Positions 14,702 to 21,342 of a stretch of 22,892 nucleotides of DNA are shown piece by piece (the stretch's first letter is position 1; the number at the start of each line of letters is the position of its first letter). Location: positions 1-22,892 of the forward strand of contig JAHELH010000007.1 of the NCBI GenBank assembly GCA_024644285.1, in the 5' to 3' direction. Position numbers and translations under genes: made by a program. A model generated the notes under the pieces. It worked only from the letters and a program-made list of their open reading frames with translations. It was not told the origin of the DNA and made no database searches. Source of the stretch: Paracoccaceae bacterium. Lineage in GTDB: Bacteria > Pseudomonadota > Alphaproteobacteria > Rhodobacterales > Rhodobacteraceae.

Positions 14702-16255
14702 TCAGCCGGTCTGGCGGGTGATCGATGGCTGCCGGGCGAGTTTCTTCTGGTGGTGTGAAATCCAGGCTGCCGTCTCTTCCAGCGGGATCGGCCGGGCGAT
14801 GCTGTAGCCCTGCACGTGATGACAGCCGAGTTGCGCCAGCAACGCGTGCTCGCCGACCGTTTCCACGCCTTCGGCCAGCGTGTCGATGCCGAGCCGTGCG
14901 GCCATCTCCAGGATCGCGCTCAGCATCTGCTGCTGGTCGCGGTCGCTGTCGATGCGGGTCACGAAGGAGCGGTCGATCTTGATGCGGCTGACGGAAAAGC
15001 GGCGGATATTGGCGATCGAGGCGTGGCCGGTGCCGAAATCATCCAGGTCGATGCCGCATCCCATCCGGGAAAGCTGGGCGATGTTGCGCGTGATGGTGTC
15101 GTTTTCCGACCGCGCGATCACCGTTTCCAGCACTTCGACGGTCAGGCGGTCCGGCGCGAGGTCGAAGCGGTCAAGCTCCCACCTGATCTTGTCGCCCAGC
15201 TTGGGGTCGGCCAGTTCCTCGCCCGAGAAATTCACCGACACGGTCGGGACCGGCAATTCCGCCTTGTCCCAGGTCTTCAGCGCGCTCAGGGCGCTGTAGA
15301 GGACGACCTCGCTCAGCCGATCGTTCAGACCCGAGGCCGAAATGGCCGGCAGGAAAGCGCCAGGCAGGATCACGCCGCGTTCGGGGTGTTCCCAGCGCGC
15401 CAGCGCCTCCATCCCGCTGATCGCCCCGGTGTCGGTCGAGACCTGCGGCTGGTACCACGGCCGGATCTGGCCGCTTTCCAGCGCGTCGGCGATTTCGCCC
15501 ACCAGGCCGGTGCGCAGCACGCGCTTGCGCCGGGGCTGGGCCGCGTAGGCGCGGATCGCGCCCGCGCCGCAGGACTGAGCGTCGGCCAGCGCGATCAGAG
15601 CCGCCTCCAGGCATGACGTCCCGGTCTTCTCGGATGCGCGACGCGGCACGCAGAACCCGATGGAGACGGTGACGAACAGGCGCAGGCCATCGATCAGGAT
15701 CGGGTCGGAAAACGCGGCCTGAAGTCGGGCGGACAGCTGGATCAGGCTTTCCAGGTCCACCCGCCGCACCGGCGCAAGGGCGATGCCGAACGTGGCGCGG
15801 TCCAGCCTGGCGGCGACGTCGCCATCGCGCAGGCTGGTTTCCAGCCGCAGCGCCGCCTGGGCGAGAATGCGTTCGGCGGCATCGCTGCCGTGGTGGTCCT
15901 GGTACTGCGCGAAATCGTCGATCTCCAGCGCGATCGCCGCCGTGCGGCGCCCGGATTCGGCCTCGCTGCAGAACGCCTTGTCGAGCGCCGCGATCAGCGC
16001 CTCGCGCAGCGGCAGGCGCGTCACCGGATCGATGGGCCCGCGCGCGGGGGCGACCGGGCGCATTGGGGTGAACAGGCTGACCAGTCCCAGCAGCGCGGGC
16101 AGGAAGATCGCCATGAACAGCAGCACGCCCTCGCCGCCGAACCAGTATCCGCCAAGCGTCAGCGCCGGCACGAAGGCCAGGATTTGCGGACCCACGAGAG
16201 CGGTCTTGGCAGAGGCGCACAGGTGGCTGGCCAGTTGTCTGACGGTATCGGTCAT
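14702..16255 (-). CDS. Cyclic-di-GMP phosphodiesterase with degenerate GGDEF and intact EAL domain
   Basis: Protein of 517 residues. Two membrane helices lie at about 18-60. A GGDEF-type domain (about 75-238) has lost its active site, the GGDEF position reading DRATF at 152-156. The C-terminal EAL domain (about 250-505) is intact: EAL at 283-285, N342, E374, the DDFGTGHAS motif with D405 and D406, K426, E462 in AEGVET, and Q482 in QGY. It should therefore hydrolyse cyclic di-GMP at the inner membrane, with the dead GGDEF domain perhaps binding GTP as a regulator. The start is ATG at 16255; a TTG six bases upstream is less likely. It is transcribed leftward between ttcA and yidC, separated from both by about 100 bases, so it probably has its own promoter. 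Confidence 0.93.
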   Translation of the reverse strand: MTDTVRQLASHLCASAKTALVGPQILAFVPALTLGGYWFGGEGVLLFMAIFLPALLGLVSLFTPMRPVAPARGPIDPVTRLPLREALIAALDKAFCSEAESGRRTAAIALEIDDFAQYQDHHGSDAAERILAQAALRLETSLRDGDVAARLDRATFGIALAPVRRVDLESLIQLSARLQAAFSDPILIDGLRLFVTVSIGFCVPRRASEKTGTSCLEAALIALADAQSCGAGAIRAYAAQPRRKRVLRTGLVGEIADALESGQIRPWYQPQVSTDTGAISGMEALARWEHPERGVILPGAFLPAISASGLNDRLSEVVLYSALSALKTWDKAELPVPTVSVNFSGEELADPKLGDKIRWELDRFDLAPDRLTVEVLETVIARSENDTITRNIAQLSRMGCGIDLDDFGTGHASIANIRRFSVSRIKIDRSFVTRIDSDRDQQQMLSAILEMAARLGIDTLAEGVETVGEHALLAQLGCHHVQGYSIARPIPLEETAAWISHHQKKLARQPSITRQTG

Positions 16256-16353
16256 GGGCAAGTCCCGTCGCGGCTGCGCGGGTCCCGGCGACCGCGCTTT
16301 GCGGCGAAACTATGGCCCCAGGGGTCAGCGCGACGTTAACGCCCCGTCACGAA

Positions 16354-17205
16354 CTAGCTTGCATTTTCATCAATCTTGCCAGGATCGCGCGCGAGGCCGG
16401 CAAAATCGAACAAGGCCGGGTCCAGCAGATGCGAGGGCCGGGCGTTCATCAGCGCGCGGAACATCTTTTGCCGGCGGCCGGGATGGTTTGCTTCCCATCC
16501 GTCGAGCATCTGCTTGATCTGCTGGCGCTGCAAGCCGTCCTGACTGCCGCAAAGATCGCAGGGAATGATCGGATAGTTCATCGCGCGTGCGAAACGGTCG
16601 CAATCGGCTTCGGCAACATGGGCAAGCGGGCGGTAGACGAACAGATCGCCCTCTTCGTTGACCAGTTTTGGCGGCATCGCGGCCAGCCGGCTGCCGTGGA
16701 ACAGGTTGAGGAAGAAGGTCTCCAGGATGTCGTCGCGGTGATGCCCCAGCACAACGGCGCTGCAGCCTTCCTCGCGCGCGATCCGGTAGAGGTTTCCGCG
16801 TCTGAGCCGGGAGCAGAGCGCACAATAGGTGCGGCCCTGCGGCACCTTGTCGACCACCACCGAATAGGTGTCCTGGTACTCGATGCGGTGCGGAACGCCC
16901 ATTTCCTCGAGAAAGCGGGGCAGGACGGTCGCGGGAAATCCCGGCTGCCCCTGATCCAGGTTGCAGGCCAGCAGGTCGACCGGAAGCAGGCCGCGCCATT
17001 GCAGCTCGTGCAACACGGCCAAAAGCGTATAGCTGTCCTTGCCGCCGCTCAGGCAGACCAGCCACCGGGCGCCGCGTTCGACCATACCGTACTGCTCGAT
17101 CGCCTCGCGGGTGTCGCGTACCAGCCGCTTGCGCAGCTTCTTGAACTCGGTGGTGCCGGGGGCGCCATGGAACAGCGGGTGGATGTCGTCGGTGGCGTCG
17201 AGCAT
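16354..17205 (-). CDS. ttcA: tRNA 2-thiocytidine(32) synthetase TtcA
   Basis: Protein of 283 residues. TtcA makes 2-thiocytidine at position 32 of certain tRNAs using ATP and an oxygen-sensitive Fe-S cluster. The PP-loop ATP site SGGKDS is at 53-58. Cluster cysteines are C128 and C131 in TYCALCSRLRRG and, near the C-terminus, C219 in IIPCDLCGSQ. The block VVLGHHRDDILETFFLNLFHG is the family core. I chose ATG at 17205, preceded by AAAGGCGGA; an ATG or earlier codon at 17271 would add 22 non-conserved residues. The gene diverges from the hydrolase gene across a 98-base gap. Confidence 0.95.
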   Translation of the reverse strand: MLDATDDIHPLFHGAPGTTEFKKLRKRLVRDTREAIEQYGMVERGARWLVCLSGGKDSYTLLAVLHELQWRGLLPVDLLACNLDQGQPGFPATVLPRFLEEMGVPHRIEYQDTYSVVVDKVPQGRTYCALCSRLRRGNLYRIAREEGCSAVVLGHHRDDILETFFLNLFHGSRLAAMPPKLVNEEGDLFVYRPLAHVAEADCDRFARAMNYPIIPCDLCGSQDGLQRQQIKQMLDGWEANHPGRRQKMFRALMNARPSHLLDPALFDFAGLARDPGKIDENAS

Positions 17206-17303
17206 GAATTCCGCCTTTCTGCCCGCAGCGGGATTTGCGCGGGGGTCCGTTTTCTGGCAATAATTTCCCAAGCAATTTCAGACAAGCCATTGGGAGAGGA
17301 ATA
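17206..17303 (+). promoter_or_regulatory. Divergent intergenic region, candidate hydrolase promoter
   Basis: This short AT-richer gap between ttcA (leftward) and the hydrolase gene (rightward) should hold both promoters. For the rightward gene, TTGCGC at 17235-17240 and AATAAT at 17259-17264, 18 bases apart, form a possible promoter. GGGAGAGGA at 17292-17300 is a good Shine-Dalgarno for ATG 17304. No convincing promoter for ttcA was identified. Confidence 0.35.
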
Positions 17304-18254
17304 ATGGACTATGTTTTCTGCGTGCGCAGTGTGCGCAAGGGAGAATTCAGCGACGAACCGGGGGCGACCCATTTCCTTGCCGTTCCAGAGGACGCCGGCG
17401 ACACCGATCCCGATCACGGGGTCCGCAAGACCGACTGGGTCAAGACGGTCCGGGACGAATCCAAGAGCGGTGAATTCGAAGGTGTCGAGGACGGCAACAT
17501 CGTGTTCTACGTCCACGGTTTCAACAATTCCACACGGATCATGCTGGAGCGCCATCGCAAGATACGCGCGGGGCTTGAAGCCAACGGATTTCAGGGAGTT
17601 GTCGTCAGTTTCGACTGGCCCAGCGCGGACAGCGCGCTCAACTACCTCGAGGACCGCACCGACGCCAAGAAGACCGCGTTCCGCCTTGTCGACGAGGGCA
17701 TCAGCACCTTTGCCGCGCTGCAACGGCCGGACTGCCGGATCAACATGCATATCCTGGCCCATTCCATGGGCTGCTACGTGGTTCGCGAGGCCTTCGACGA
17801 TGCCGACGACAGGCCCGCCGTAGCGGCGCAAAGCTGGTCGGTCAGCCAGGTCATGCTGGCCGCAGCCGATGTGTCGCACACGTCGATGGCCGAGGGCAAT
17901 CCGAAGTCCTCGTCGCTGTACCGCCACTGCGTCAGGCTGACGAATTACTACAATCCGCTGGACGAGGTGCTGTCGATCGCCAACGTCAAGCGCATCGGCG
18001 TGGCGCCGCGTGCCGGTCGGGTCGGTCTGCCCTTGCCGCGACCGGACAAGGCAGTGAACGTGTATTGCGGCGAGTATTTCAAGCAGCACAAGGATGACTG
18101 GGATATTCCCCCGCTGACGGAGGGGCATCGCTGGTATTTCGAGGATGCGCGGTTCCTGGAGGACGTGTTTCATTGCATCGACGGCCGCCTGGACCGGAAC
18201 GAATTTCCGACGCGCCTGCCCACCACCGCGGGGAACCTGGCGCTCAGGCCGTGA
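17304..18254 (+). CDS. Alpha/beta hydrolase (DUF900-like)
   Basis: Protein of 316 residues with an alpha/beta-hydrolase core. NIVFYVHGFNNS (65-76) carries the oxyanion HG motif at 71-72, VVVSFDWPS (99-107) follows, and the nucleophile elbow is AHSMG (152-156) with S154. D220 in YYNPLDEVL is a candidate acid and one of the C-terminal histidines a candidate base. The FYVHGFN and FDWPS blocks are those of the DUF900 group, whose substrates are mostly unknown. There is no signal peptide or membrane segment, so it is probably cytoplasmic. The start is ATG at 17304 with a strong Shine-Dalgarno. It lies alone on the + strand between ttcA and yidD, interrupting a run of leftward genes, and looks like an accessory gene. 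Confidence 0.85.
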   Translation: MDYVFCVRSVRKGEFSDEPGATHFLAVPEDAGDTDPDHGVRKTDWVKTVRDESKSGEFEGVEDGNIVFYVHGFNNSTRIMLERHRKIRAGLEANGFQGVVVSFDWPSADSALNYLEDRTDAKKTAFRLVDEGISTFAALQRPDCRINMHILAHSMGCYVVREAFDDADDRPAVAAQSWSVSQVMLAAADVSHTSMAEGNPKSSSLYRHCVRLTNYYNPLDEVLSIANVKRIGVAPRAGRVGLPLPRPDKAVNVYCGEYFKQHKDDWDIPPLTEGHRWYFEDARFLEDVFHCIDGRLDRNEFPTRLPTTAGNLALRP

Positions 18255-18302
18255 CGTCGAGGCGTCGGGTCCCGGGTGTCGCAAATAGCGGAGCCCGGCG
18301 CC

Positions 18303-18545
18303 TCAGTCGGGGCGTTCGGGCGGTTCGTCGGGCACGTTGTCGATGCCGGTTCCGCCCCAGGGGTGGCAGCGCCCGATGCGGCGCAGCGCCAGCCAGCCGC
18401 CCTTGATGCCGCCATGTTTCTGCAGCGCTTCGAGCGCGTAGGCAGAGCAGGTCGGATGATAGCGGCAGTTGAAGCCGACCCAGGGCGAGAACAGGAGCCG
18501 ATAGGCGCGGACCGGCAGGGCCACGAGATGCGCAAGGGGGGTCAT
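18303..18545 (-). CDS. yidD: Membrane protein insertion efficiency factor YidD
   Basis: Small protein of 80 residues. The signature is FSPWVGFNCRYHPTCSAYA (19-37), then GGWLALRRIGRCHPWGGTG (49-67) and the VPDEPP tail, all conserved in YidD (formerly the haemolysin DUF37 family). It has three cysteines (C27, C33, C59) and an amphipathic N-terminus that binds the inner membrane, and it assists YidC-dependent insertion. It is normally sandwiched between rnpA and yidC; here a Crp/Fnr-type gene and a ribbon-helix-helix gene separate it from rnpA, and the hydrolase, ttcA and EAL genes separate it from yidC. It lies 46 bases after the Crp/Fnr gene. The Shine-Dalgarno is weak. Confidence 0.94.
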   Translation of the reverse strand: MTPLAHLVALPVRAYRLLFSPWVGFNCRYHPTCSAYALEALQKHGGIKGGWLALRRIGRCHPWGGTGIDNVPDEPPERPD

Positions 18546-18591
18546 GGCGTGAAGATATGCCCTGACCGCCCGGGTTCCAACAATGGCGATA

Positions 18592-19323
18592 TCACGAGTC
18601 CTGGGACTGCGGTTCAGCCGTTCGTCCGGGGAAAGACACCTTCAGCCGCGACCTGCTGCGACCGGTCTTAACCAGGCCCTTCTTGCGCAGCTTTTTCAAC
18701 ACCTTGCTGACCTGGACCGTCGACGCGCCGATCGCGTCGGCAAGATCGTATTGGCGCAGGCTCAGATCCATTTCATTGCCCCTTGCCTTGTTCACGCGTG
18801 CAAGCCGCGCATGAAGGTCGTGCAGCAGGAACATCAGCTTGTCCTCGACGGATTCGCCCATGCTGGCCACGATCTGGTTCTGCAGCGCGCGGATTTCTTG
18901 CTGGGCATTCCACTCGATAAGGGTGCGTACGCTGGGATACCTGGATTCGAGACGCTCCAGTTCGGTCAGCGGAAGGGTGACGGCGATGCAGTCTCCGCTG
19001 GCCGCAAGCTCGTAATTGGCGGTGGTCCGCGGTCCCTCTTTGGCGACCGAGATTTCGCCCGGCAGCAGGAACCCGACGATCCTGCGCTCGCCGCGATTGG
19101 TGATGCGGGTGCGGACCGCGATGCCGTCGAGCAGGATTATGGCGTCGGGGTCGGTCTGGCCGTAGCGCTTGAATACGTGGCCGTGGCGCACCTTGCGGAT
19201 GTTGTCCGCCAGTACCCGCAGCGCGGCGTCGTCCTGTTGCGCGAAGGAATAGGACTTCGGCAAACGCGCGAGCAGCGGCGTGAGCGCGGAATGCTTCTCG
19301 GCGATGTCGCAGGTACCGTCCAT
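18592..19323 (-). CDS. Crp/Fnr-family transcriptional regulator
   Basis: Protein of 243 residues. A cyclic-nucleotide-binding-like beta-barrel spans about 38-125 (IILLDGIAVRTRITNRGERR, then IVGFLLPGE), a dimerisation helix about 130-158, and a Crp-type winged helix-turn-helix about 187-217 (LSLRQYDLADAIGASTVQVSKVL). Only two cysteines are present (C5, C112), so an FNR-type 4Fe-4S sensor is unlikely; the effector is unknown. The start is ATG at 19323, chosen for the strong GGAGGG just upstream; the frame extends further but without conserved residues. It lies 46 bases after the ribbon-helix-helix gene on the same strand and may be co-transcribed with it. Confidence 0.9.
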   Translation of the reverse strand: MDGTCDIAEKHSALTPLLARLPKSYSFAQQDDAALRVLADNIRKVRHGHVFKRYGQTDPDAIILLDGIAVRTRITNRGERRIVGFLLPGEISVAKEGPRTTANYELAASGDCIAVTLPLTELERLESRYPSVRTLIEWNAQQEIRALQNQIVASMGESVEDKLMFLLHDLHARLARVNKARGNEMDLSLRQYDLADAIGASTVQVSKVLKKLRKKGLVKTGRSRSRLKVSFPGRTAEPQSQDS

Positions 19324-19369
19324 TGTTCGCCCTCCGTCCAAGAAGGCGAGCTTGGCCGCTGAGGCCAGA

Positions 19370-19576
19370 TCAGGAGTCGTGAATGCCGTAATCGCCGGAT
19401 TTCTTGCGCCCCTCCGACGGATCACGCACGTCACCACCCGAAAGCCCCATGCGCATCAACTCGCGGATCGCCGCGGCCCGGCTGGGTATCTGGTTCCCGA
19501 ACCGCCAGTCATCCAGCGAGGCAAGCTCGTCCTCGGTTAGCTGGATCTGAATTCGCTCAGTTCTCTTGCCCGACAT
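19370..19576 (-). CDS. Small ribbon-helix-helix DNA-binding protein
   Basis: Protein of 68 residues. The fold is read as a beta ribbon RIQIQLT (8-14), helix A DELASLDDWRF (16-26) and helix B SRAAAIRELMRMGL (32-45), the CopG/Arc/MetJ arrangement, with a polar C-terminal tail. The reading frame extends to a TTG at 19666, but that leader (with ITHYAYNT) is encoded across a strong promoter, so I chose ATG at 19576. AGAAGAAG lies about 13 bases upstream. No toxin gene follows; the next gene is the Crp/Fnr regulator. Dimers of this family bind tandem short palindromes, and two such sites lie in its own promoter region. The target genes are unknown. Confidence 0.75.
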   Translation of the reverse strand: MSGKRTERIQIQLTEDELASLDDWRFGNQIPSRAAAIRELMRMGLSGGDVRDPSEGRKKSGDYGIHDS

Positions 19577-19609
19577 CTGACGCAGTGACTTCTTCTGCAG
19601 AACACACGT

Positions 19610-19639
19610 ATTATATGCATAATGTGTAATTGATATCAA
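19610..19639 (-). promoter_or_regulatory. Strong promoter of the ribbon-helix-helix gene
   Basis: On the - strand TTGATA (19639-19634) and a consensus TATAAT (19615-19610) are separated by 18 bases. The predicted start lies near 19603, leaving a leader of about 27 bases before ATG 19576. The segment is distinctly AT-rich against the GC-rich surroundings. The -35 box lies inside a palindrome. Confidence 0.75.
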
Positions 19640-19666
19640 GACCCTCAATATCGGTTTTGACGTCAA
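19630..19666. promoter_or_regulatory. Paired palindromes, candidate operators
   Basis: TTGATATCAA (19630-19639) and TTGACGTCAA (19657-19666) are perfect 10-bp palindromes sharing TTGA-N2-TCAA, with centres 27 bp apart. The first covers the -35 box of the ribbon-helix-helix gene, so a bound protein would block the promoter. The ribbon-helix-helix product is the most likely ligand; the Crp/Fnr product is an alternative. Confidence 0.6.
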
Positions 19667-19737
19667 GCACGTCAGAGAACGCCCACCGCTTGGTGCGGGA
19701 TCTCCGTCCGGGGCAACGGGAAGGATCGGCCTGGGGA

Positions 19738-20151
19738 CTACTCGCCGTGGATATGTCGCAAGGCCGCGCGCAAGTCATCGAGGAGATCGGCGAAGACGAG
19801 TGTCTCCGTTGTCTCTCGCCGGCCGACAAGCACGTAGTCCCAGCCCGGGCGGGCATGCTGCGGCAGGACGCGGCGCGCCAGTTCACGCAGGCGGCGCTTG
19901 GCGCGGTTCCGGGCGACGGCGTTACCGACCTTCTTTGAGCAAGTGACGCCGACGCGGATGCGGTCGGGCGGGGCCTCATCTGACCCGCGCCGCCGCGCCT
20001 GCAGGATGAACCCGGGCATGGCCTGGCGTTTCGCGCGCGCCGCGCGCAAAAAGTCGGTGCGTCTCTTCAGGATATCAAGGCGCGAAAGCGCCGCCGGGGG
20101 CGACAGGGTCCCGGCGTTCTTAGCCGAACCTGTCGCCCCCGGCGGCGTCAT
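19738..20151 (-). CDS. rnpA: Ribonuclease P protein component
   Basis: Protein of 137 residues, the basic protein subunit that with the RNase P RNA trims the 5' leader of tRNA precursors. The RNR motif RNRAKRRLRE (81-90) follows RVGVTCSKKVGNAVA; the core begins at about residue 25 (LDILKRRTDFLRAARAKRQ). The N-terminal ~24 residues are an alanine/proline/glycine-rich extension encoded mostly by an inverted repeat. The start is ATG at 20151, 22 bases after rpmH, with no good Shine-Dalgarno. No alternative ATG, GTG or TTG occurs before the conserved core, so this start is probably right. It is expressed from the rpmH promoter, presumably at a lower level. Confidence 0.93.
   Translation of the reverse strand: MTPPGATGSAKNAGTLSPPAALSRLDILKRRTDFLRAARAKRQAMPGFILQARRRGSDEAPPDRIRVGVTCSKKVGNAVARNRAKRRLRELARRVLPQHARPGWDYVLVGRRETTETLVFADLLDDLRAALRHIHGE
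20089..20147 (-). repeat. Perfect 19-bp inverted repeat at the 5' end of rnpA
   Basis: The arms at 20089-20107 and 20129-20147 are exact reverse complements, separated by 21 bases in which CGGC (20112-20115) and GCCG (20123-20126) can pair further. On the rnpA mRNA this stem begins one base after the ATG and covers codons 2-8 and 15-21. It is nearly all G/C and should be very stable. No T-run follows, so it is more likely to limit translation or define an mRNA end than to be a standard terminator. Confidence 0.9.
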
Positions 20152-20173
20152 GTCTGTCAGCTTGCGCCGAAGC

Positions 20174-20311
20174 TTACGCGCTGAGCGACTTCCGGCCCTT
20201 GGCGCGGCGGCGATTGAGGATCTTGGCCCCGGCCTTGGTGGCCATGCGCGCGCGGAAGCCGTGGCGGCGCTTCCGCACGGTGTTGGAGGGTTGAAACGTG
20301 CGCTTCGACAT
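20174..20311 (-). CDS. rpmH: 50S ribosomal protein L34
   Basis: Protein of 45 residues, MSKRTFQPSNTVRKRRHGFR followed by ARMATKAGAKILNRRRAKGR and ending KSLSA, unmistakably L34 of the large ribosomal subunit. It is one residue longer than the usual 44 because of the Ser after Met. Two ATG codons are adjacent (20314 and 20311); the GGAG Shine-Dalgarno spaces better to 20311. It is followed after 22 bases by rnpA, the almost universal rpmH-rnpA pair. A strong promoter lies about 70 bases upstream. dnaA is not next to it, as is usual in this class. Confidence 0.97.
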   Translation of the reverse strand: MSKRTFQPSNTVRKRRHGFRARMATKAGAKILNRRRAKGRKSLSA

Positions 20312-20380
20312 CATTGTCTCCGTCGGTTCGGCCCAAATCGACACTGCGGATTCGAAGGCCAAGTCAATCTCGAAGCCCGG

Positions 20381-20409
20381 TCTTTAGGGGGGCGGCCGCG
20401 GCTTGTCAA
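20381..20409 (-). promoter_or_regulatory. rpmH-rnpA promoter
   Basis: On the - strand a perfect -35 box TTGACA (20409-20404) is followed after exactly 17 bases by TAAAGA (20386-20381). The predicted start is near 20374, giving a leader of about 60 bases before rpmH. It fits the strong expression expected of a ribosomal protein gene. Confidence 0.75.
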
Positions 20410-20425
20410 TCAACTGGCGCGCCAA

Positions 20426-20508
20426 ATGTTTCAGGCGTTACCACCGTCCGGCAGGACCGGGGCGGCTATGTTTCATTTCTGCGAGTGAAGCGACTGATCC
20501 TGAAACAT
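20426..20508. repeat. Three ATGTTTCA motifs in the rpmH/TVP38 intergenic region
   Basis: ATGTTTCAGG (20426-20435) and its exact reverse complement CCTGAAACAT (20499-20508) flank a third copy, ATGTTTCA (20468-20475). The first two direct copies are 42 bp apart, about four helical turns. The 297-base gap between rpmH (leftward) and the TVP38 gene (rightward) contains these motifs and the rpmH promoter; I see no gene in it and no confident promoter for the TVP38 gene. They may be binding sites for a regulator. Confidence 0.45.
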
Positions 20509-20608
20509 CCCTTCACCCGCGATCAAGGCGGCGTGAGGGGGCTGTCGCGGGTTGCGCCTCCCGGCCATGTTGTGAGCAAGTCAGCAATAGAGAACGGGCC
20601 CCGATCAG

Positions 20609-21340
20609 ATGAGCGACATGACAGACACGCCACAGGGCGGCATTGCCCGCCGACTTCCGCTCATCGTTATCCTGATCGTGGCGGCGGTCGGCGCCTTCAC
20701 TCTCCGGGACTATCTCGGCTTTGAGGCGCTGCGCGATAACCGCGAGGCCCTGATCGCCTTCCGGGACGCCAACTACCTGATGACGGTGGCGGGCTTCATC
20801 GCGGCTTACGTGGTGATCGTCGCCTTCTCGCTGCCCGGTGCCACCATCGCCACGCTGACCGGCGGCTTTCTGTTCGCCACCTTTCCGGGCGCGTTCTACA
20901 ACATCACCGGAGCCACGATCGGCGCCGCCGCGATCTTCCTCGCAGCGCGCTGGGGTCTGGGCGACCGCCTGGCCGCGAAGATGGACGCCTCGGAAGGCAT
21001 GGTGCACAGGATCAAGGAAGGCATTGACCGAAACCAGTGGGAAATGCTGTTCCTGATCCGGCTGGTTCCGGCGGTGCCGTTCTTCGTCGCAAATCTGGTG
21101 CCGGCCTTCGTCGGCGTGCCGCTGTGGCGGTTCGTCGTGACGACGTTCCTGGGGATCATCCCCGGCGCGGTGGTCTATACCTCGGTCGGCGCCGGGCTGG
21201 GCGAGGTCTTCGCCCGCGGCGAGACGCCGGACCTGGGCATCATTTTCGAGCCGCGCATCCTGCTGCCGATCCTCGGCCTCTGCGCCCTCGCGGCGCTGCC
21301 GATCCTGCTGAAGGCGGTGCGCGGCAAGAGGGGATTGTGA
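20609..21340 (+). CDS. TVP38/TMEM64 (DedA/SNARE-associated) family membrane protein
   Basis: Inner-membrane protein of 243 residues with about five or six hydrophobic segments: LPLIVILIVAAVGAFTL near the N-terminus, and one ending at the family block AFSLPGATIATLTGGFLF (72-89). The GATIGAAAIFLAARWGLGDR region and IRLVPAVPFFVANLVPAFVGV (about 149-169) follow, the latter matching the conserved FxRxxPxxPf motif of the VTT/DedA superfamily. These proteins are linked to lipid scrambling or flux across membranes; the substrate is unknown. The start is ATG at 20609 (a second ATG three codons on is possible). It is followed after two bases by the flavoprotein gene, a pairing that recurs in bacteria. 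Confidence 0.9.
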   Translation: MSDMTDTPQGGIARRLPLIVILIVAAVGAFTLRDYLGFEALRDNREALIAFRDANYLMTVAGFIAAYVVIVAFSLPGATIATLTGGFLFATFPGAFYNITGATIGAAAIFLAARWGLGDRLAAKMDASEGMVHRIKEGIDRNQWEMLFLIRLVPAVPFFVANLVPAFVGVPLWRFVVTTFLGIIPGAVVYTSVGAGLGEVFARGETPDLGIIFEPRILLPILGLCALAALPILLKAVRGKRGL

Positions 21341-21342
21341 CG

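Noticed and set aside
16262..16353. A terminator for ttcA or a small gene in the gap before the EAL gene.
   Set aside because: No stem with a T-run and no frame with a ribosome binding site could be found in these 92 bases.
18592..19323. Oxygen-sensing FNR protein.
   Set aside because: Only two cysteines (C5, C112) are present, too few for the four-Cys iron-sulfur site of FNR.
19370..19576. Antitoxin of a toxin-antitoxin pair.
   Set aside because: Ribbon-helix-helix proteins are often antitoxins, but the adjacent genes are a Crp/Fnr regulator and rnpA; no toxin-like frame is next to it.
19630..19639. TTGATATCAA as an FNR/FixK box.
   Set aside because: The FNR box is TTGAT-N4-ATCAA. Here the half-sites abut without the four-base gap, and a second palindrome of the same compact form lies nearby, which fits a ribbon-helix-helix operator better.
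20312..20608. Replication origin near rpmH.
   Set aside because: There is no dnaA gene and no recognisable cluster of DnaA boxes; in alphaproteobacteria rpmH is usually not at the origin.
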